Shown: one piece after another, positions 8,140 to 19,917 of the stretch
Layout of the letters: each line of letters starts with the position of its first letter
How positions within the stretch are numbered: the stretch's first letter is position 1
Assembly (NCBI GenBank): GCA_019240215.1
Contig: JAFAYQ010000021.1
Span: forward strand, 1 to 36,146
Direction: 5' to 3'
DNA from: Actinomycetota bacterium
Lineage (GTDB): Bacteria > Actinomycetota > Actinomycetes > Streptosporangiales > Streptosporangiaceae
DNA: 36,146 nucleotides
The notes under the pieces: generated by a model
Databases searched by the model: none
Told to the model about the DNA's origin: nothing
Seen by the model: only the letters and a program-made list of their open reading frames with translations
Translations under genes and position numbers: made by a program

Positions 8140-8805
8140 GTGGACGTGATCACCGAATGGACCGACGCCCAGGGCCGCGTCATCGAGCTGGTCGAGTCGC
8201 TCGGCGACGAGGAGACCCAGCGGGCGGTGCCCGCCACCCCCGACTGGACCGTCACCCAGCTGCTGGCCCACATGGTCGGCCTCAGCGCCGACGTGCTGGC
8301 GGGCGACGAGCCCGACGACCACAACCCCAGCTGGACCCAGCGCCAGGTCGACTCCCGGGCGGGCCGCACCCCGGCCGAGCTGGTGGCCGAGTGGCGCACC
8401 CTCACCAAAGGGATGCAGGACTACCTGCGTGACAACGGCCCCCGGCCGCTCAACGACATCGTCATCCACGAGCAGGACCTGCGCGGTGCGGTCGGCCGCC
8501 CGGGCGGCCGCGACACCAGCGCCCTGGCCGCGGTCCGCGACGTGATGGCGGAGCGGTTCGCGACCCGGGTCCGCCAGGCCCACCTGCCGCCGGTCGAGCT
8601 GCGCAGCCCGGCCTGGATCTTCAGCACCGGGGACGGCGATCCCGGCCTGGAGCTGTTCGCCCCCGACTTCGACCTGATCCGGGCGCTGATGACCCGGCGC
8701 ACGGCCGGCCAGCTGCGGCAGTGGAGCCTGAACGGCCAGATCGACCAGTACCTGCCGGTGTTCGCCGGGCTCGGGCCGCTCCCGGAGAGCCCGCTGCCCG
8801 AATGA
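8140..8805 (+). CDS. Maleylpyruvate isomerase-family (mycothiol-dependent, DinB-like) protein
   Basis: 221 residues. The N-terminal DinB/MDMPI_N four-helix fold is recognisable from WTVTQLLAHMVGLSADV (His44, a likely metal ligand) and a second His in IHEQDLRGAVGRPG near residue 108. Members use mycothiol, or are predicted to, for isomerisation, detoxification or thiol transfer. The start is GTG; there is little ribosome-site sequence, and a TAACGT element lies just before it, so a leaderless message is possible. It stands alone between divergent or unrelated genes. The substrate is unknown. Confidence 0.75.
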   Translation: MDVITEWTDAQGRVIELVESLGDEETQRAVPATPDWTVTQLLAHMVGLSADVLAGDEPDDHNPSWTQRQVDSRAGRTPAELVAEWRTLTKGMQDYLRDNGPRPLNDIVIHEQDLRGAVGRPGGRDTSALAAVRDVMAERFATRVRQAHLPPVELRSPAWIFSTGDGDPGLELFAPDFDLIRALMTRRTAGQLRQWSLNGQIDQYLPVFAGLGPLPESPLPE

Positions 8806-8964
8806 GGGCTTGCGCGCATGACCAGAGTTCGACCACAGAGTGACCAGCGCGATATTGCCTCGTTACGACGGAATGTAGGACGATCCTGAGATGGTTACGG
8901 TCACGGGCGGCGGTCAACGCTACGGCCTGAGCTGCCCGGCCGTGACAGAAAGACGAGGTGACCG

Positions 8965-9564
8965 ATGCGCCTGCTGCTGATCGGCGCGCCCGGCGCGGGC
9001 AAGGGGACCCAGGCCGAAAAGCTGTCCGCCCGGTTCAACATCGCGCACATCTCCAGCGGTGACCTGCTGCGTGAGCACGTGCGGGACCAGACGTCGCTCG
9101 GCCAGCGGATCAAGAGCTACGTCGACGCCGGCGACCTGGTGCCCGACGCCCTGGTCATGGACATGCTGCGCAAGCCGGTGGTGGCCGCCTCCGAGGCCGG
9201 CGGCTACGTGCTGGACGGCTTCCCGCGCACGGTCGACCAGGCCAAGGCGGCGTTCGAGGTCGCCAACCGGCTCGGCGTCGAGGTTCAGGCCGCGGTTCAC
9301 CTGTACGTGCCCGACCGGGAGCTGATCCGGCGGCTGCTGGCCCGCAGCCGCGGCTCGGACGACACCGAGGACGTCATCGCCCACCGGCTCGAGGTGTACC
9401 AGCAGATGACGATGCCGCTGCTGGAGTACTACGCCAACCGCGAGTGGATGTTCAGCGTCGACGGCACCCGGACGCCGGACGAGGTGCACGAGGCGATCGT
9501 GAGCCGGCTGGAGAAGCTGGCCGCGTTCGACACCACCGAGGAACGGGACGCGGCCTCGGCCTGA
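8965..9564 (+). CDS. Adenylate kinase-like nucleoside monophosphate kinase
   Basis: 199 residues. The P-loop GAPGAGKGTQ begins at residue 7. The AMP-binding segment ISSGDLLREHV, the NMP-lid motif GYVLDGFPRT and the lid-side arginines (RRLLARSRG, DTEDVIAHRLEVY) are in the normal order. The lid is the short form without zinc cysteines. It phosphorylates AMP, or a similar nucleotide, using ATP. Actinomycetes usually carry adk in the ribosomal protein operon; this copy stands alone, so it is probably a second, accessory kinase. GACGAGGTGACCG upstream supports the start. It converges on the beta-galactosidase gene with only nine bases between stops. Confidence 0.85.
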   Translation: MRLLLIGAPGAGKGTQAEKLSARFNIAHISSGDLLREHVRDQTSLGQRIKSYVDAGDLVPDALVMDMLRKPVVAASEAGGYVLDGFPRTVDQAKAAFEVANRLGVEVQAAVHLYVPDRELIRRLLARSRGSDDTEDVIAHRLEVYQQMTMPLLEYYANREWMFSVDGTRTPDEVHEAIVSRLEKLAAFDTTEERDAASA

Positions 9565-9573
9565 CGGCCGGCG

Positions 9574-13092
<3,519 letters not shown>

Positions 13093-13132
13093 TTACCCTG
13101 GGGATGCCGCACCTTCCGGGAGAGGACCAGCT

Positions 13133-14107
13133 ATGCGAGCCGACGTGGTGTGCCTGGGCGAGACGATGGCGATGGTGACGCCCAGCCCGCCCCGGCCGCT
13201 GGCCGAAGCCCAGACCCTGACCCTCAGCCAGGGCGGGGCCGAGTCCAACGTGGCGATCTGGCTGGCCCGGCTGGGACTCCCGGCCGCCTGGTGCAGCCGC
13301 CTGGGCGACGACAGCCTCGGCCGCCGGGTGCTGGCCGAGGTGGCGGCGGCCGGAGTCGACACCAGCCTGGTGGAGCTGGACGCCGGCGCCCCGACCGGCG
13401 TCTACTTCAAGGACCCGCAGCCCGGCGCGACCAGCGTGCTCTACTACCGGCGGGGGTCGGCCGCCAGCCTGATGGACGAGGACGACGCTGACCGGGCGCT
13501 GGCCCCGGGGGTGCGGCTGCTGCACCTGACCGGGATCACCCCGGCCCTGTCGGAGTCCTGCGCCCACGCGGTCGACCAGGCCATCGCCCGGGCGGCCGAA
13601 CTCGGGGTGACCGTCAGCTTCGACGTCAACTACCGGCCTGCCCTGTGGCCCGGCCCCGAGGCCGCCGCCGAGGTGCTCGGCTGGCTGACCGGGCGTTGCG
13701 ACGTCGTGTTGGCCGGCGCCGACGAGGCCAGCCTGCTGTGGGGCACCGATTCGGTCCTGGACACCTGGGCCGCCCTCGGCGAACCGGGCACGCTGGTGGT
13801 CAAGGACGGGGCCCGGGCCGCCCACAGCACCGCCGACGGCCGGGCGGTCACGTCGGTCGCCGCCCTCCCGGCCGAGGTGGTCGAACCGGTCGGGGCGGGC
13901 GACGCATTCGCGGCCGGCTGGCTGTTCGGCTGGCTCCGCGGCCTGCCCGACGCCGCCCGGCTGCGGATGGGCCACCTGATCGCCTCGTCGGCGCTGACCT
14001 CGGCCACCGACCACGGCGAGTTCGCCATGCCCCCCGCCGACCTCGAAGACCTCGCCCGCACCGGCCGCGACTGGCCGGAGCTGACCCCCGCTGGAGACCA
14101 GCCATGA
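13133..14107 (+). CDS. kdgK: 2-keto-3-deoxygluconate kinase (PfkB family)
   Basis: 324 residues, PfkB/ribokinase family. It phosphorylates 2-keto-3-deoxygluconate to KDPG. Visible are the N-terminal GETMAMVTP, the substrate motif GGAESNVAIWLARLG, and the C-terminal ATP/anion-hole motif VGAGDAFAAGW with the catalytic Asp. VSFDVNYRPALW is typical of KDG kinases. The start follows GGGAGAGGACCAGCT. Its stop overlaps the start of the KDPG aldolase gene (ATGA), which strongly supports the substrate: the two enzymes do consecutive steps of the lower Entner-Doudoroff route. The gene is divergent from lacZ across a 70-bp shared promoter region. Confidence 0.88.
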   Translation: MRADVVCLGETMAMVTPSPPRPLAEAQTLTLSQGGAESNVAIWLARLGLPAAWCSRLGDDSLGRRVLAEVAAAGVDTSLVELDAGAPTGVYFKDPQPGATSVLYYRRGSAASLMDEDDADRALAPGVRLLHLTGITPALSESCAHAVDQAIARAAELGVTVSFDVNYRPALWPGPEAAAEVLGWLTGRCDVVLAGADEASLLWGTDSVLDTWAALGEPGTLVVKDGARAAHSTADGRAVTSVAALPAEVVEPVGAGDAFAAGWLFGWLRGLPDAARLRMGHLIASSALTSATDHGEFAMPPADLEDLARTGRDWPELTPAGDQP

Positions 14108-14700
14108 CCACGTCCACGCTCTTCGACCAGCTGGACCGGACCAAGGTGCTGGCCATCCTGCACGGCGCCACCCCGGCCGAAACCGTCCGCTGGTGCGAGC
14201 GGGCCTGGTCCCTGGGCGTCGCCCTGGTCGAGGTGCCGATCCGCGCCGACGGCGACCTGGAGCTGCTGGCCGCGGCGGTCGGGGCGGGCCGCCGCGCGGG
14301 CCACCCGGTCGGCGCCGGGACGGTCACCTCGGCCGAACTGACCGCTCAGGTAGCCGAGCTGGGTGGGGCCTTCACCGTCGCGCCCGGCCTGGACGAAGAG
14401 GTCGCCGCGGCCAGCCTGGACCTGGGCCTGGCCCACCTGCCCGGCGTCGCCACCGCCACCGAGATCCAGCGGGCGCTGCGGCTGGGGCTGCCCTGGCAGA
14501 AGGCGTTTCCGGCGTCGTCGCTGGGGCCGGGCTGGTTCACCGCCCAGCGCGAACCGTTCCGCACGGTCAAGTTCGTCGCCACCGGCGGCGTCAACGTGGA
14601 GAACGCCGCCTCCTTCCTCAAGGCCGGCGCGGCCGCGGTCAGCCTCGGCAGCGCCTTCGCCCGCTCCCCCGACGAGGACATCCGCGCCCTGATCGGCTAG
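14104..14700 (+). CDS. eda: KDPG/KHG aldolase
   Basis: 198 residues, class I aldolase that splits 2-keto-3-deoxy-6-phosphogluconate into pyruvate and glyceraldehyde 3-phosphate. The Schiff-base Lys133 (LPWQKAFPA) and Glu43 (LVEVPIRA) fall close to their usual positions. GAGTVTSAE and the phosphate-binding region FVATGGVNVENA are also present. EVPIRA in place of EVTLRT and VATGG in place of CPTGG are mild deviations seen in actinomycete members. The ATG overlaps the kinase stop, so the two are co-translated. Confidence 0.9.
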   Translation: MTTSTLFDQLDRTKVLAILHGATPAETVRWCERAWSLGVALVEVPIRADGDLELLAAAVGAGRRAGHPVGAGTVTSAELTAQVAELGGAFTVAPGLDEEVAAASLDLGLAHLPGVATATEIQRALRLGLPWQKAFPASSLGPGWFTAQREPFRTVKFVATGGVNVENAASFLKAGAAAVSLGSAFARSPDEDIRALIG

Positions 14701-14743
14701 CCGCTTGACGGGCGAACGCCCAGGCTGTTGCGGAATCCCGGGG

Positions 14744-14992
14744 GTGGAAAGCCACCTGGTGGTGGCCCGGGCCGCGGTCGTCCCCGACCAGTCGCCGTGG
14801 ACGCTGGCCACCATCCGGGACCTGGAGGTGCTGACGCTGGCCGGGGCCACGATCCTGCCGCCGGTGCCCGCGTTCTACCACCAGCCGGAGACCAGCGAAG
14901 ACCTGCTGCGGCAGACCGTGGGCAAGATCCTCGACCAGTTCGGCCTCGAGCACCGGCTGTTCACCCGCTGGCCGGGCGGCTCAGCCGGGTGA
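14744..14992 (+). pseudogene. Internally deleted ubiX (flavin prenyltransferase) remnant
   Basis: The readable frame begins VESHLVVARAA, which matches the region near residue 35-45 of UbiX/Pad1 proteins. It jumps within about 16 residues to the C-terminal part (LTLAGATILPPVPAFYH, then QTVGKILDQFGLE). The N-terminal FMN-binding GxSGASG motif and the whole middle are absent, so it cannot be a working enzyme. It follows the aldolase gene by about 40 bp and converges on a second ubiX-like fragment. Confidence 0.7.
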
Positions 14993-15450
14993 GCTCGGCC
15001 GGGTGAGGCCAGCGCGAACTGGTCCAGGACGGTCGCGCACAGCTGGGCCAGCAGCTCGGGGATGAGCGGCAGCTCCGGCCGGAACGGCGGAATCGGCGGC
15101 AGCACGATCGCGCCCGCCTCGGTCACCGCGGCCATGTTGCGCAGGTGGATGTAGCTGAGCGGCGTCTCCCGGGTCACCAGGACCAGGCGCCGCCCGCCGC
15201 CCAGGGTGGCGCAAGCGGCCCGGGACACCAGGTTGTCCGGGTCCCGGCCGGCCACCGTGGCCAGCGTGCGCATCGAACACGGGACGACGACCATCCCCAC
15301 GGCCGGGAATGAGCCCGACCCGATCGGCGCGTCCGCGTCGGCCGGGTCGTAGACCACGTCGGCCAGCCGCTCGACCCCGGCCGGGTCGACCCGCATCTCC
15401 GGCTCGATGCTGCGGCGAGCCCCGGCCGACAGGACCAGGTGCGACTCCAC
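14875..15450 (-). pseudogene. N-terminally truncated ubiX-like gene
   Basis: The frame opens VESHLVLSAGARRSIE and continues through most of a UbiX/Pad1 flavin prenyltransferase: GSFPAVGMVVVPCSMRTLATVA, LVLVTRETPL, LRNMAAVTEAGAIVLPPIPPF. It lacks the first 35 or so residues, including the FMN-binding glycine motif. A TGA stop lies a few codons before the GTG, and the carboxyltransferase gene begins just upstream in the other direction. At the far end it has lost its natural stop and runs antisense through the other ubiX remnant. It is probably inactive, unless the missing part is supplied elsewhere. Confidence 0.65.
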
Positions 15451-15490
15451 CCCGTCGCCCGGTCATAACCGGCCACCCCATACTGGCGGC

Positions 15491-16906
15491 ATGGACGCCC
15501 GTGCGCTGCTGACCGCGCTGCTCGAACCGGGCTCGTTCCGGTCCTGGGACGAGCCCATCACCTCGGCTCCGGCCGCTGGGGCAGCCGGTTACGCGGCCGA
15601 GCTGGCGGCGGCGCGGGCCCGCACCGGCCTGGACGAGTCGGTGGTCACCGGCCAGGGCCGGATCGGCGGCCACCCGGTCGCGGTGGCGGCCAGCGAGTTC
15701 GGCTTCCTGGGCGGCTCGATCGGGGTCGCGGCCGGCGAACGGCTGACCCGGGCGGCCGAACGGGCCACCGCCGACCGGCTGCCGCTGATCGCGCTGCCCG
15801 CCTCGGGCGGCACCCGCATGCAGGAGGGCACGCTGGCGTTCCTGCAGATGGTCAAGATCACCGGCGCGGTCACCGCCCACCGGCGGGCCCACCTGCCGTA
15901 CCTGGTGTACCTGCGGCACCCGGTCACCGGCGGCGTGTTCGCGTCCTGGGCGTCGCTCGGGCACCTGACCCTGGCCGAGCCGGGCGCGCTGATCGGCTTC
16001 CTCGGGCCGCGGGTGTACGAGGCGCTGGCCGGGCAGCCGTTCCCGCCGGGCGTGCAGACGGCCGAGAACCTGGCCGCCCACGGGCTCATCGACGCGGTGG
16101 TCGCCCCGGACCAGCTGGGCGCCTACGTGGGCCGGGTCCTGGACGCCCTGACCCCGGGGACCGCGGATGTGGGCGCGGAAGATGGTGCGGCTGAGGAGCG
16201 GGCGGCGGGCCCCGACGTGTGGGCGGCGGTACTCCGGACCCGGGACCCGGGCTACCCGGACGCCCGCGCGCTGATCGCGGCGGCCGCGACCGGCGTGGTG
16301 AGCCTGCACGACGGGAGCGTGATCCTGGCGCTGGCCCGGATCGGCGGAACGCCGGTGGTGCTCGTGGCCCAGGATCGGCACGGGGCGCCGCCCGGACCGG
16401 ACGCGCTGCGGGTCGCGCGGCGGGGGGTGCGGCTGGCCGCCGGCCTGGGCCAGCCGCTGGTCACCGTCATCGACACCACCGGCGGGGAGCTGTCGGCGGC
16501 GGCTGAGGAGGGCGGCCTGGCGGGCGAGATCGCCGCCACCCTGGCCGAGCTGCTGACCACCCCCGGGCCGACGGTGTCGGTGCTGCTGGGGCAGGGTACC
16601 GGCGGGGCCGCGCTGGCCCTGCTGCCGGCCGACCGGACGGTGGCGGCGGCCGACGCCTGGCTGGCGCCGCTCGCGCCCGAGGGGGCCAGCGCGATCGTTC
16701 ACCGGGACGCCGGACACGCGGCCGAGCTGGCCCGCGGCCAGGGGATCGGGGCGGCCGACCTGGCCGCGGCCGGGGTGGTGGACGAGGTCGTCGGCACCGC
16801 CGGGCTGGCCGGGGCGATCGGGCGGGCGCTGGCCAGCGTCACCGCCGCCGACGAGGCGACCCGGCTGGCCGGCCGCGCCCGGCGCTACCGGCGGCTGCCA
16901 GAATGA
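15491..16906 (+). CDS. Fused acyl-CoA carboxyltransferase (AccD-AccA type)
   Basis: 471 residues holding both halves of a carboxyltransferase in one chain. The N-terminal half (about 30-230) is AccD-like: GRIGGHPVAVAASEFGFLGGSIG, then LPASGGTRMQEG and the oxyanion region. The C-terminal half (about 240-460) is AccA-like, with QPLVTVIDTTGGELSAAAEEGG and VLLGQGTGGAALAL. The zinc-ribbon of bacterial AccD is absent. Such enzymes transfer carboxyl from biotin to acetyl-CoA or a related acyl-CoA. No biotin carboxylase or carrier gene is nearby, so partners must be elsewhere. The next gene starts within its stop codon (ATGA). Confidence 0.85.
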   Translation: MDARALLTALLEPGSFRSWDEPITSAPAAGAAGYAAELAAARARTGLDESVVTGQGRIGGHPVAVAASEFGFLGGSIGVAAGERLTRAAERATADRLPLIALPASGGTRMQEGTLAFLQMVKITGAVTAHRRAHLPYLVYLRHPVTGGVFASWASLGHLTLAEPGALIGFLGPRVYEALAGQPFPPGVQTAENLAAHGLIDAVVAPDQLGAYVGRVLDALTPGTADVGAEDGAAEERAAGPDVWAAVLRTRDPGYPDARALIAAAATGVVSLHDGSVILALARIGGTPVVLVAQDRHGAPPGPDALRVARRGVRLAAGLGQPLVTVIDTTGGELSAAAEEGGLAGEIAATLAELLTTPGPTVSVLLGQGTGGAALALLPADRTVAAADAWLAPLAPEGASAIVHRDAGHAAELARGQGIGAADLAAAGVVDEVVGTAGLAGAIGRALASVTAADEATRLAGRARRYRRLPE

Positions 16907-17358
16907 GGCCGATGAGCTCTCCGGCCGAGATGACCCCGCGCGAACGCAACGACGCCATGCTGGCCCGGATCCGGTCCGGCCCGCCCCAGCCCTACCAGGA
17001 CGGCGGCTACGTGCTGCGGGTGCTGACGGTCCCCGGACGGCGGACCGGGCAGCCCCGCTCGTGGCCGATCGGGGTGGTGCAGTGGCACGGCCACCATTAC
17101 CTGTGCGCGCCCCACCGGCGGCGGGACTGGGTGCGCAACCTGCTGGCGGCCGGCGAGTGCACGCTCGAGGGCGACCAGCCCAGCCGGTACGACGCCACCC
17201 TGATCGAGACCCCCGAGGCGGCCGAGGTGGTGGCCAGCTACCTGCACGCGATGGGGCGGCCCAGCACCATGTGGCCGTTCCCGAGCGACGCGCCGGCCGA
17301 GCAGATCCGGCCGCACCTGCCCGAGATCGCGATCTTCCAGCTGACCGCGGCCCCCTGA
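16903..17358 (+). CDS. Deazaflavin (F420)-dependent nitroreductase-family protein
   Basis: 151 residues. The pattern VLTVPGRRTGQPRSWPIGVVQWHGHHYLCAPHRRRDWVRNLLAAGE is that of the split beta-barrel DDN family, which uses F420 to reduce enones, nitro compounds or quinones. R-TG-PR and the DWVRNL motif are the usual cofactor-contact regions. The ATG overlaps the carboxyltransferase stop, so the two are translationally coupled. The substrate is unknown. Confidence 0.82.
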   Translation: MRPMSSPAEMTPRERNDAMLARIRSGPPQPYQDGGYVLRVLTVPGRRTGQPRSWPIGVVQWHGHHYLCAPHRRRDWVRNLLAAGECTLEGDQPSRYDATLIETPEAAEVVASYLHAMGRPSTMWPFPSDAPAEQIRPHLPEIAIFQLTAAP

Positions 17359-17384
17359 GACCCCGTCCCGATAGGAGCGACGCA

Positions 17385-18122
17385 ATGTCCCCGACCCGAC
17401 TGGACGTGACCACGGCCGACGGCGTGATGGACGTCTATTTGCACGAACCGCCCAGCGGGGAGCCGGGGCCGGCCGTCATCTACATCGCCGACGCGGCCGG
17501 GGTGCGGCCGGTCGTGCAGGAGATGGCGGCCCTGCTGGCGGCGACCGGTTACCTGGTGGCGGTGCCGAACCTGTACTACCGGGCGGGCGACTACGAGCCG
17601 TTCGACATCGCCACCCTGTTCCAGATCCCGGCCGAGCGGGACCGGATGCGGCACATCATCGGCCTGGCCGGCGAGAACGGGCTCGCCCAGGACACCGGCG
17701 CGCTGCTGGACGCGCTGGCCGGCCACCAGGGGCGCAGCGGCGAGCAGGCCGGCTGCGTGGGCTACTGCATGGGCGGCAACTGGGCGTTCCGGGTCGCCGC
17801 CGCCCACCCGGACCGGATCGGCGCGGCCGCGTCGTTCCACGGCGGCAACCTGGCCAGCGACGACCCCGGCAGCCCGCACCGGCAGGCGGACCGGATCCGC
17901 GCCCGGCTGTACTTCGGGGTGGCTGACGGCGACCCGTCCTGCTCCCCCGCCAGCCAGGCCCAGCTGGTCACCGCGCTGAGCGAGGCCGGGGTCGGCTACC
18001 AGCTCGAGCTCTACCCGGGGGCCGGGCACGGGTTCTCGGTGCCCGACAACCCGTCGTATAACCAGGCCGCCGCCCAGCGCCACTGGAAGCGGCTGGGGAC
18101 CCTGCTGGAGGAGGCGCTCTAG
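17385..18122 (+). CDS. Dienelactone hydrolase-family protein
   Basis: 245 residues, alpha/beta hydrolase of the dienelactone hydrolase family. The triad is visible: nucleophile Cys128 in GYCMGG, Asp181 in VADGDPS (Asp183 is an alternative) and His215 in GAGHGFS. True dienelactone hydrolases split 4-carboxymethylene-butenolides in chloroaromatic breakdown, but many members have other esters as substrates. AGGAGCG lies before the ATG. It probably shares a transcript with the preceding two genes. Its stop overlaps that of the convergent dipeptidase by four bases. Confidence 0.87.
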   Translation: MSPTRLDVTTADGVMDVYLHEPPSGEPGPAVIYIADAAGVRPVVQEMAALLAATGYLVAVPNLYYRAGDYEPFDIATLFQIPAERDRMRHIIGLAGENGLAQDTGALLDALAGHQGRSGEQAGCVGYCMGGNWAFRVAAAHPDRIGAAASFHGGNLASDDPGSPHRQADRIRARLYFGVADGDPSCSPASQAQLVTALSEAGVGYQLELYPGAGHGFSVPDNPSYNQAAAQRHWKRLGTLLEEAL

Positions 18123-19159
18123 CTCGCCGCCAAGGCTTCGGCCGCGCGGAGCACCCGCAGGATGTTGCCGCTGGTCAGGCCCGCGATGTCGGCGTCCGAC
18201 CAGCCGCGCCGGGCCAGCTCGGTCAGCAGGGCCGGGTAGCAGGACACGTCGCCCAGCCCGTCCGGCATCGCCGCGGAGCCGTCGAAGTCGCTGCCCAGGC
18301 CCACGTGGGCGGCGCCTGCCACCGTCCGGACGTGGTCGACGTGGTCGGCCACCTGGGCGACGGTGGCGTGATCGCCGCGGTCGGGGGCGACGAACGCGGG
18401 CACGAACGTGACCATGCAGACGCCGCCGTTGGCGGGCAGCCGGGCCAGCACGTCGTCCGGCACGTTGCGGGGCCGGTCGCACAGGGCCCGGGCGCACGAG
18501 TGCGAGAAGATCACCGGGCCGCGGGCCACGTCGAGGGCGTCGCGGGCGGTGGCGGCCGAGGTGTGCGACAGGTCGGCCAGCATGCCGATCCGCTGCAGTT
18601 CGCGCACCACTTCGCGGCCGAAGCCGGTCAGGCCGCCGTGGACCGGGGCGTCGATGGCGGCGTCGGCCCAGGGCACGTTGCGATTGTGGGTCAGGGTCAG
18701 GTAGCGGACGCCGAGCCGGTAGAGCATCCGCAGCACGCCCAGCGACCCGTCGATGCAGTGGCCGCCCTCGGCTCCCAGCAGCGAGGCGATCTTGCCGCGG
18801 GCCATGATCGCGATCACGTCGGCCGCGGTCCGGGCCAGCTCGAGGTCGTCGGGGTAGCGGCCGATGAGCCGGTGCACCAGGTCGATCTGCTCGAGGGTCG
18901 CGGTCACGGCCGGCGGCGCCGTCTCGGTGGCGGGCACGTAGACCGACCAGAACTGGGCGCCGACCCGGCCGCGCCGCAGCCGGGGGACGTCGGTCTGGGT
19001 CAGGCCGGCCGCGGCCGGGGTGGCGAGCCGGGCCGGGTCGCTGCCCAGCCGCTCCCGGAGCTGCCAGGCCAGGTCATTGTGACCGTCGAAGACCAGGTGA
19101 CTCTTTAAAGAAAAAGGGGCTTCAGGGGCTCCGGAGGCTTCAGGGGCTTCAGGGATCAC
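18119..19159 (-). CDS. Membrane dipeptidase family (M19) zinc peptidase
   Basis: 346 residues, renal dipeptidase (M19) family, a two-zinc TIM-barrel enzyme that cleaves dipeptides. Ligand motifs are DGHND (His27, Asp29), [14 protein letters not shown] and [20 protein letters not shown] near the C-terminus is also diagnostic. No signal peptide is present. The N-terminus ([15 protein letters not shown]) comes from a small GGGGCTTCAGGGGCTCCGG-like repeat. The GTG start overlaps the stop of the diiron gene (GTGA), making it the last gene of the PQQ operon. No pqqF/pqqG peptidase is visible here, so it may finish trimming of the PqqA-derived Glu-Tyr piece; that role is inference. Confidence 0.88.
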   Translation of the reverse strand: MIPEAPEASGAPEAPFSLKSHLVFDGHNDLAWQLRERLGSDPARLATPAAAGLTQTDVPRLRRGRVGAQFWSVYVPATETAPPAVTATLEQIDLVHRLIGRYPDDLELARTAADVIAIMARGKIASLLGAEGGHCIDGSLGVLRMLYRLGVRYLTLTHNRNVPWADAAIDAPVHGGLTGFGREVVRELQRIGMLADLSHTSAATARDALDVARGPVIFSHSCARALCDRPRNVPDDVLARLPANGGVCMVTFVPAFVAPDRGDHATVAQVADHVDHVRTVAGAAHVGLGSDFDGSAAMPDGLGDVSCYPALLTELARRGWSDADIAGLTSGNILRVLRAAEALAAS

Positions 19160-19917
19160 CAGAACCTCATGTCCACGGCCCGCAGCCGCCGCTGGTGAAT
19201 ATGGACGGCGCGCTCGGCGGCCTGCGGGGGGACCAGGTCGCCCCAGGCGCCGGCCGCGGCCTCGCCCAGCGCGAGCAGCGCCGCCACCTCGTCGCGGCTG
19301 AGGTTGGCGTGCTGGACCATGCGGGTGCCGAACCCCATGTGCCAGCGTTCGTCCCGGAGCACCAGCTCGACGCCCCGGCGCACGCCGGGCAGCGCGGCCG
19401 ACAGCTGGCCGAGGGTGTCGAGCATCGCGTTCTGCCCGGCCAGCAGGACCACGCCCTCCAGCACCATGTGGTACAGCCCGACCGCGGTGGTCAGCTCCCC
19501 GTGGTCCTCGGCCAGGCGCTGGGCGGCGGCCGGGAGGCGCTCCTCGAACAGCTCGGCCAGCTCGGGGCTGACGACCGTGCGCAGGACGTCCAGCCGGGCG
19601 GCGACGTCGCCGCCGGGGACGCCCGCGACCTCGGCCGCGACCCGGTCGAAGAAGCGGGCGTGGCGGTGCTCATCGCGGGCCTGGGCGCGGAAGCAGGCCG
19701 CCACCCAGTCGTTGGCGGCGGCCGCCTCGAACGCGTCGATGTGCACGGACACGGCCGACTCGGCGATGCAGAAGCCGGCGATCAGCCCGAGGACCCGGGT
19801 CTTCTCGGTGGCCGCGAGGGCCGGCCAGGCCCGCTGGTCGGGCCGGAAGTCGAGGGTGGTCTCGTCCCACTGGAGCGACTCGGCCAGGATCACGAAGTGG
19901 TCGTAGGTGCTGATCAT
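19156..19917 (-). CDS. Ferritin-like diiron protein, R2lox-like, in the PQQ operon
   Basis: 253 residues, mostly helical. The six diiron ligands of the R2 superfamily are in place: Glu53, Glu83 and His86 (RDEHRH), Glu154 (VLEGVV), Glu190 and His193 (RDERWH). Val56 sits three residues after the first Glu and Tyr149 five before the fourth-helix Glu. From memory, these are the positions of the Val-Tyr cross-link in R2-like ligand-binding oxidases (Val71, Tyr162 of the mycobacterial protein). It is shorter than typical R2lox (about 310). It is locked between pqqE and the dipeptidase by four-base overlaps on both sides. It is likely an oxygen-using enzyme linked to PQQ formation or alcohol oxidation; the reaction is unknown. 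Confidence 0.8.
   Translation of the reverse strand: MISTYDHFVILAESLQWDETTLDFRPDQRAWPALAATEKTRVLGLIAGFCIAESAVSVHIDAFEAAAANDWVAACFRAQARDEHRHARFFDRVAAEVAGVPGGDVAARLDVLRTVVSPELAELFEERLPAAAQRLAEDHGELTTAVGLYHMVLEGVVLLAGQNAMLDTLGQLSAALPGVRRGVELVLRDERWHMGFGTRMVQHANLSRDEVAALLALGEAAAGAWGDLVPPQAAERAVHIHQRRLRAVDMRFW

Noticed and set aside
8806..8964. Promoter or RNA element upstream of the adenylate kinase
   Set aside because: Some AT-richer bases (TTGCCT, TGTAGGA) but spacing does not fit a promoter and no stable hairpin is evident.
14981..17413. 810-codon minus-strand frame opposite the carboxyltransferase
   Set aside because: Antisense shadow of three recognised genes; composition typical of a non-coding frame.
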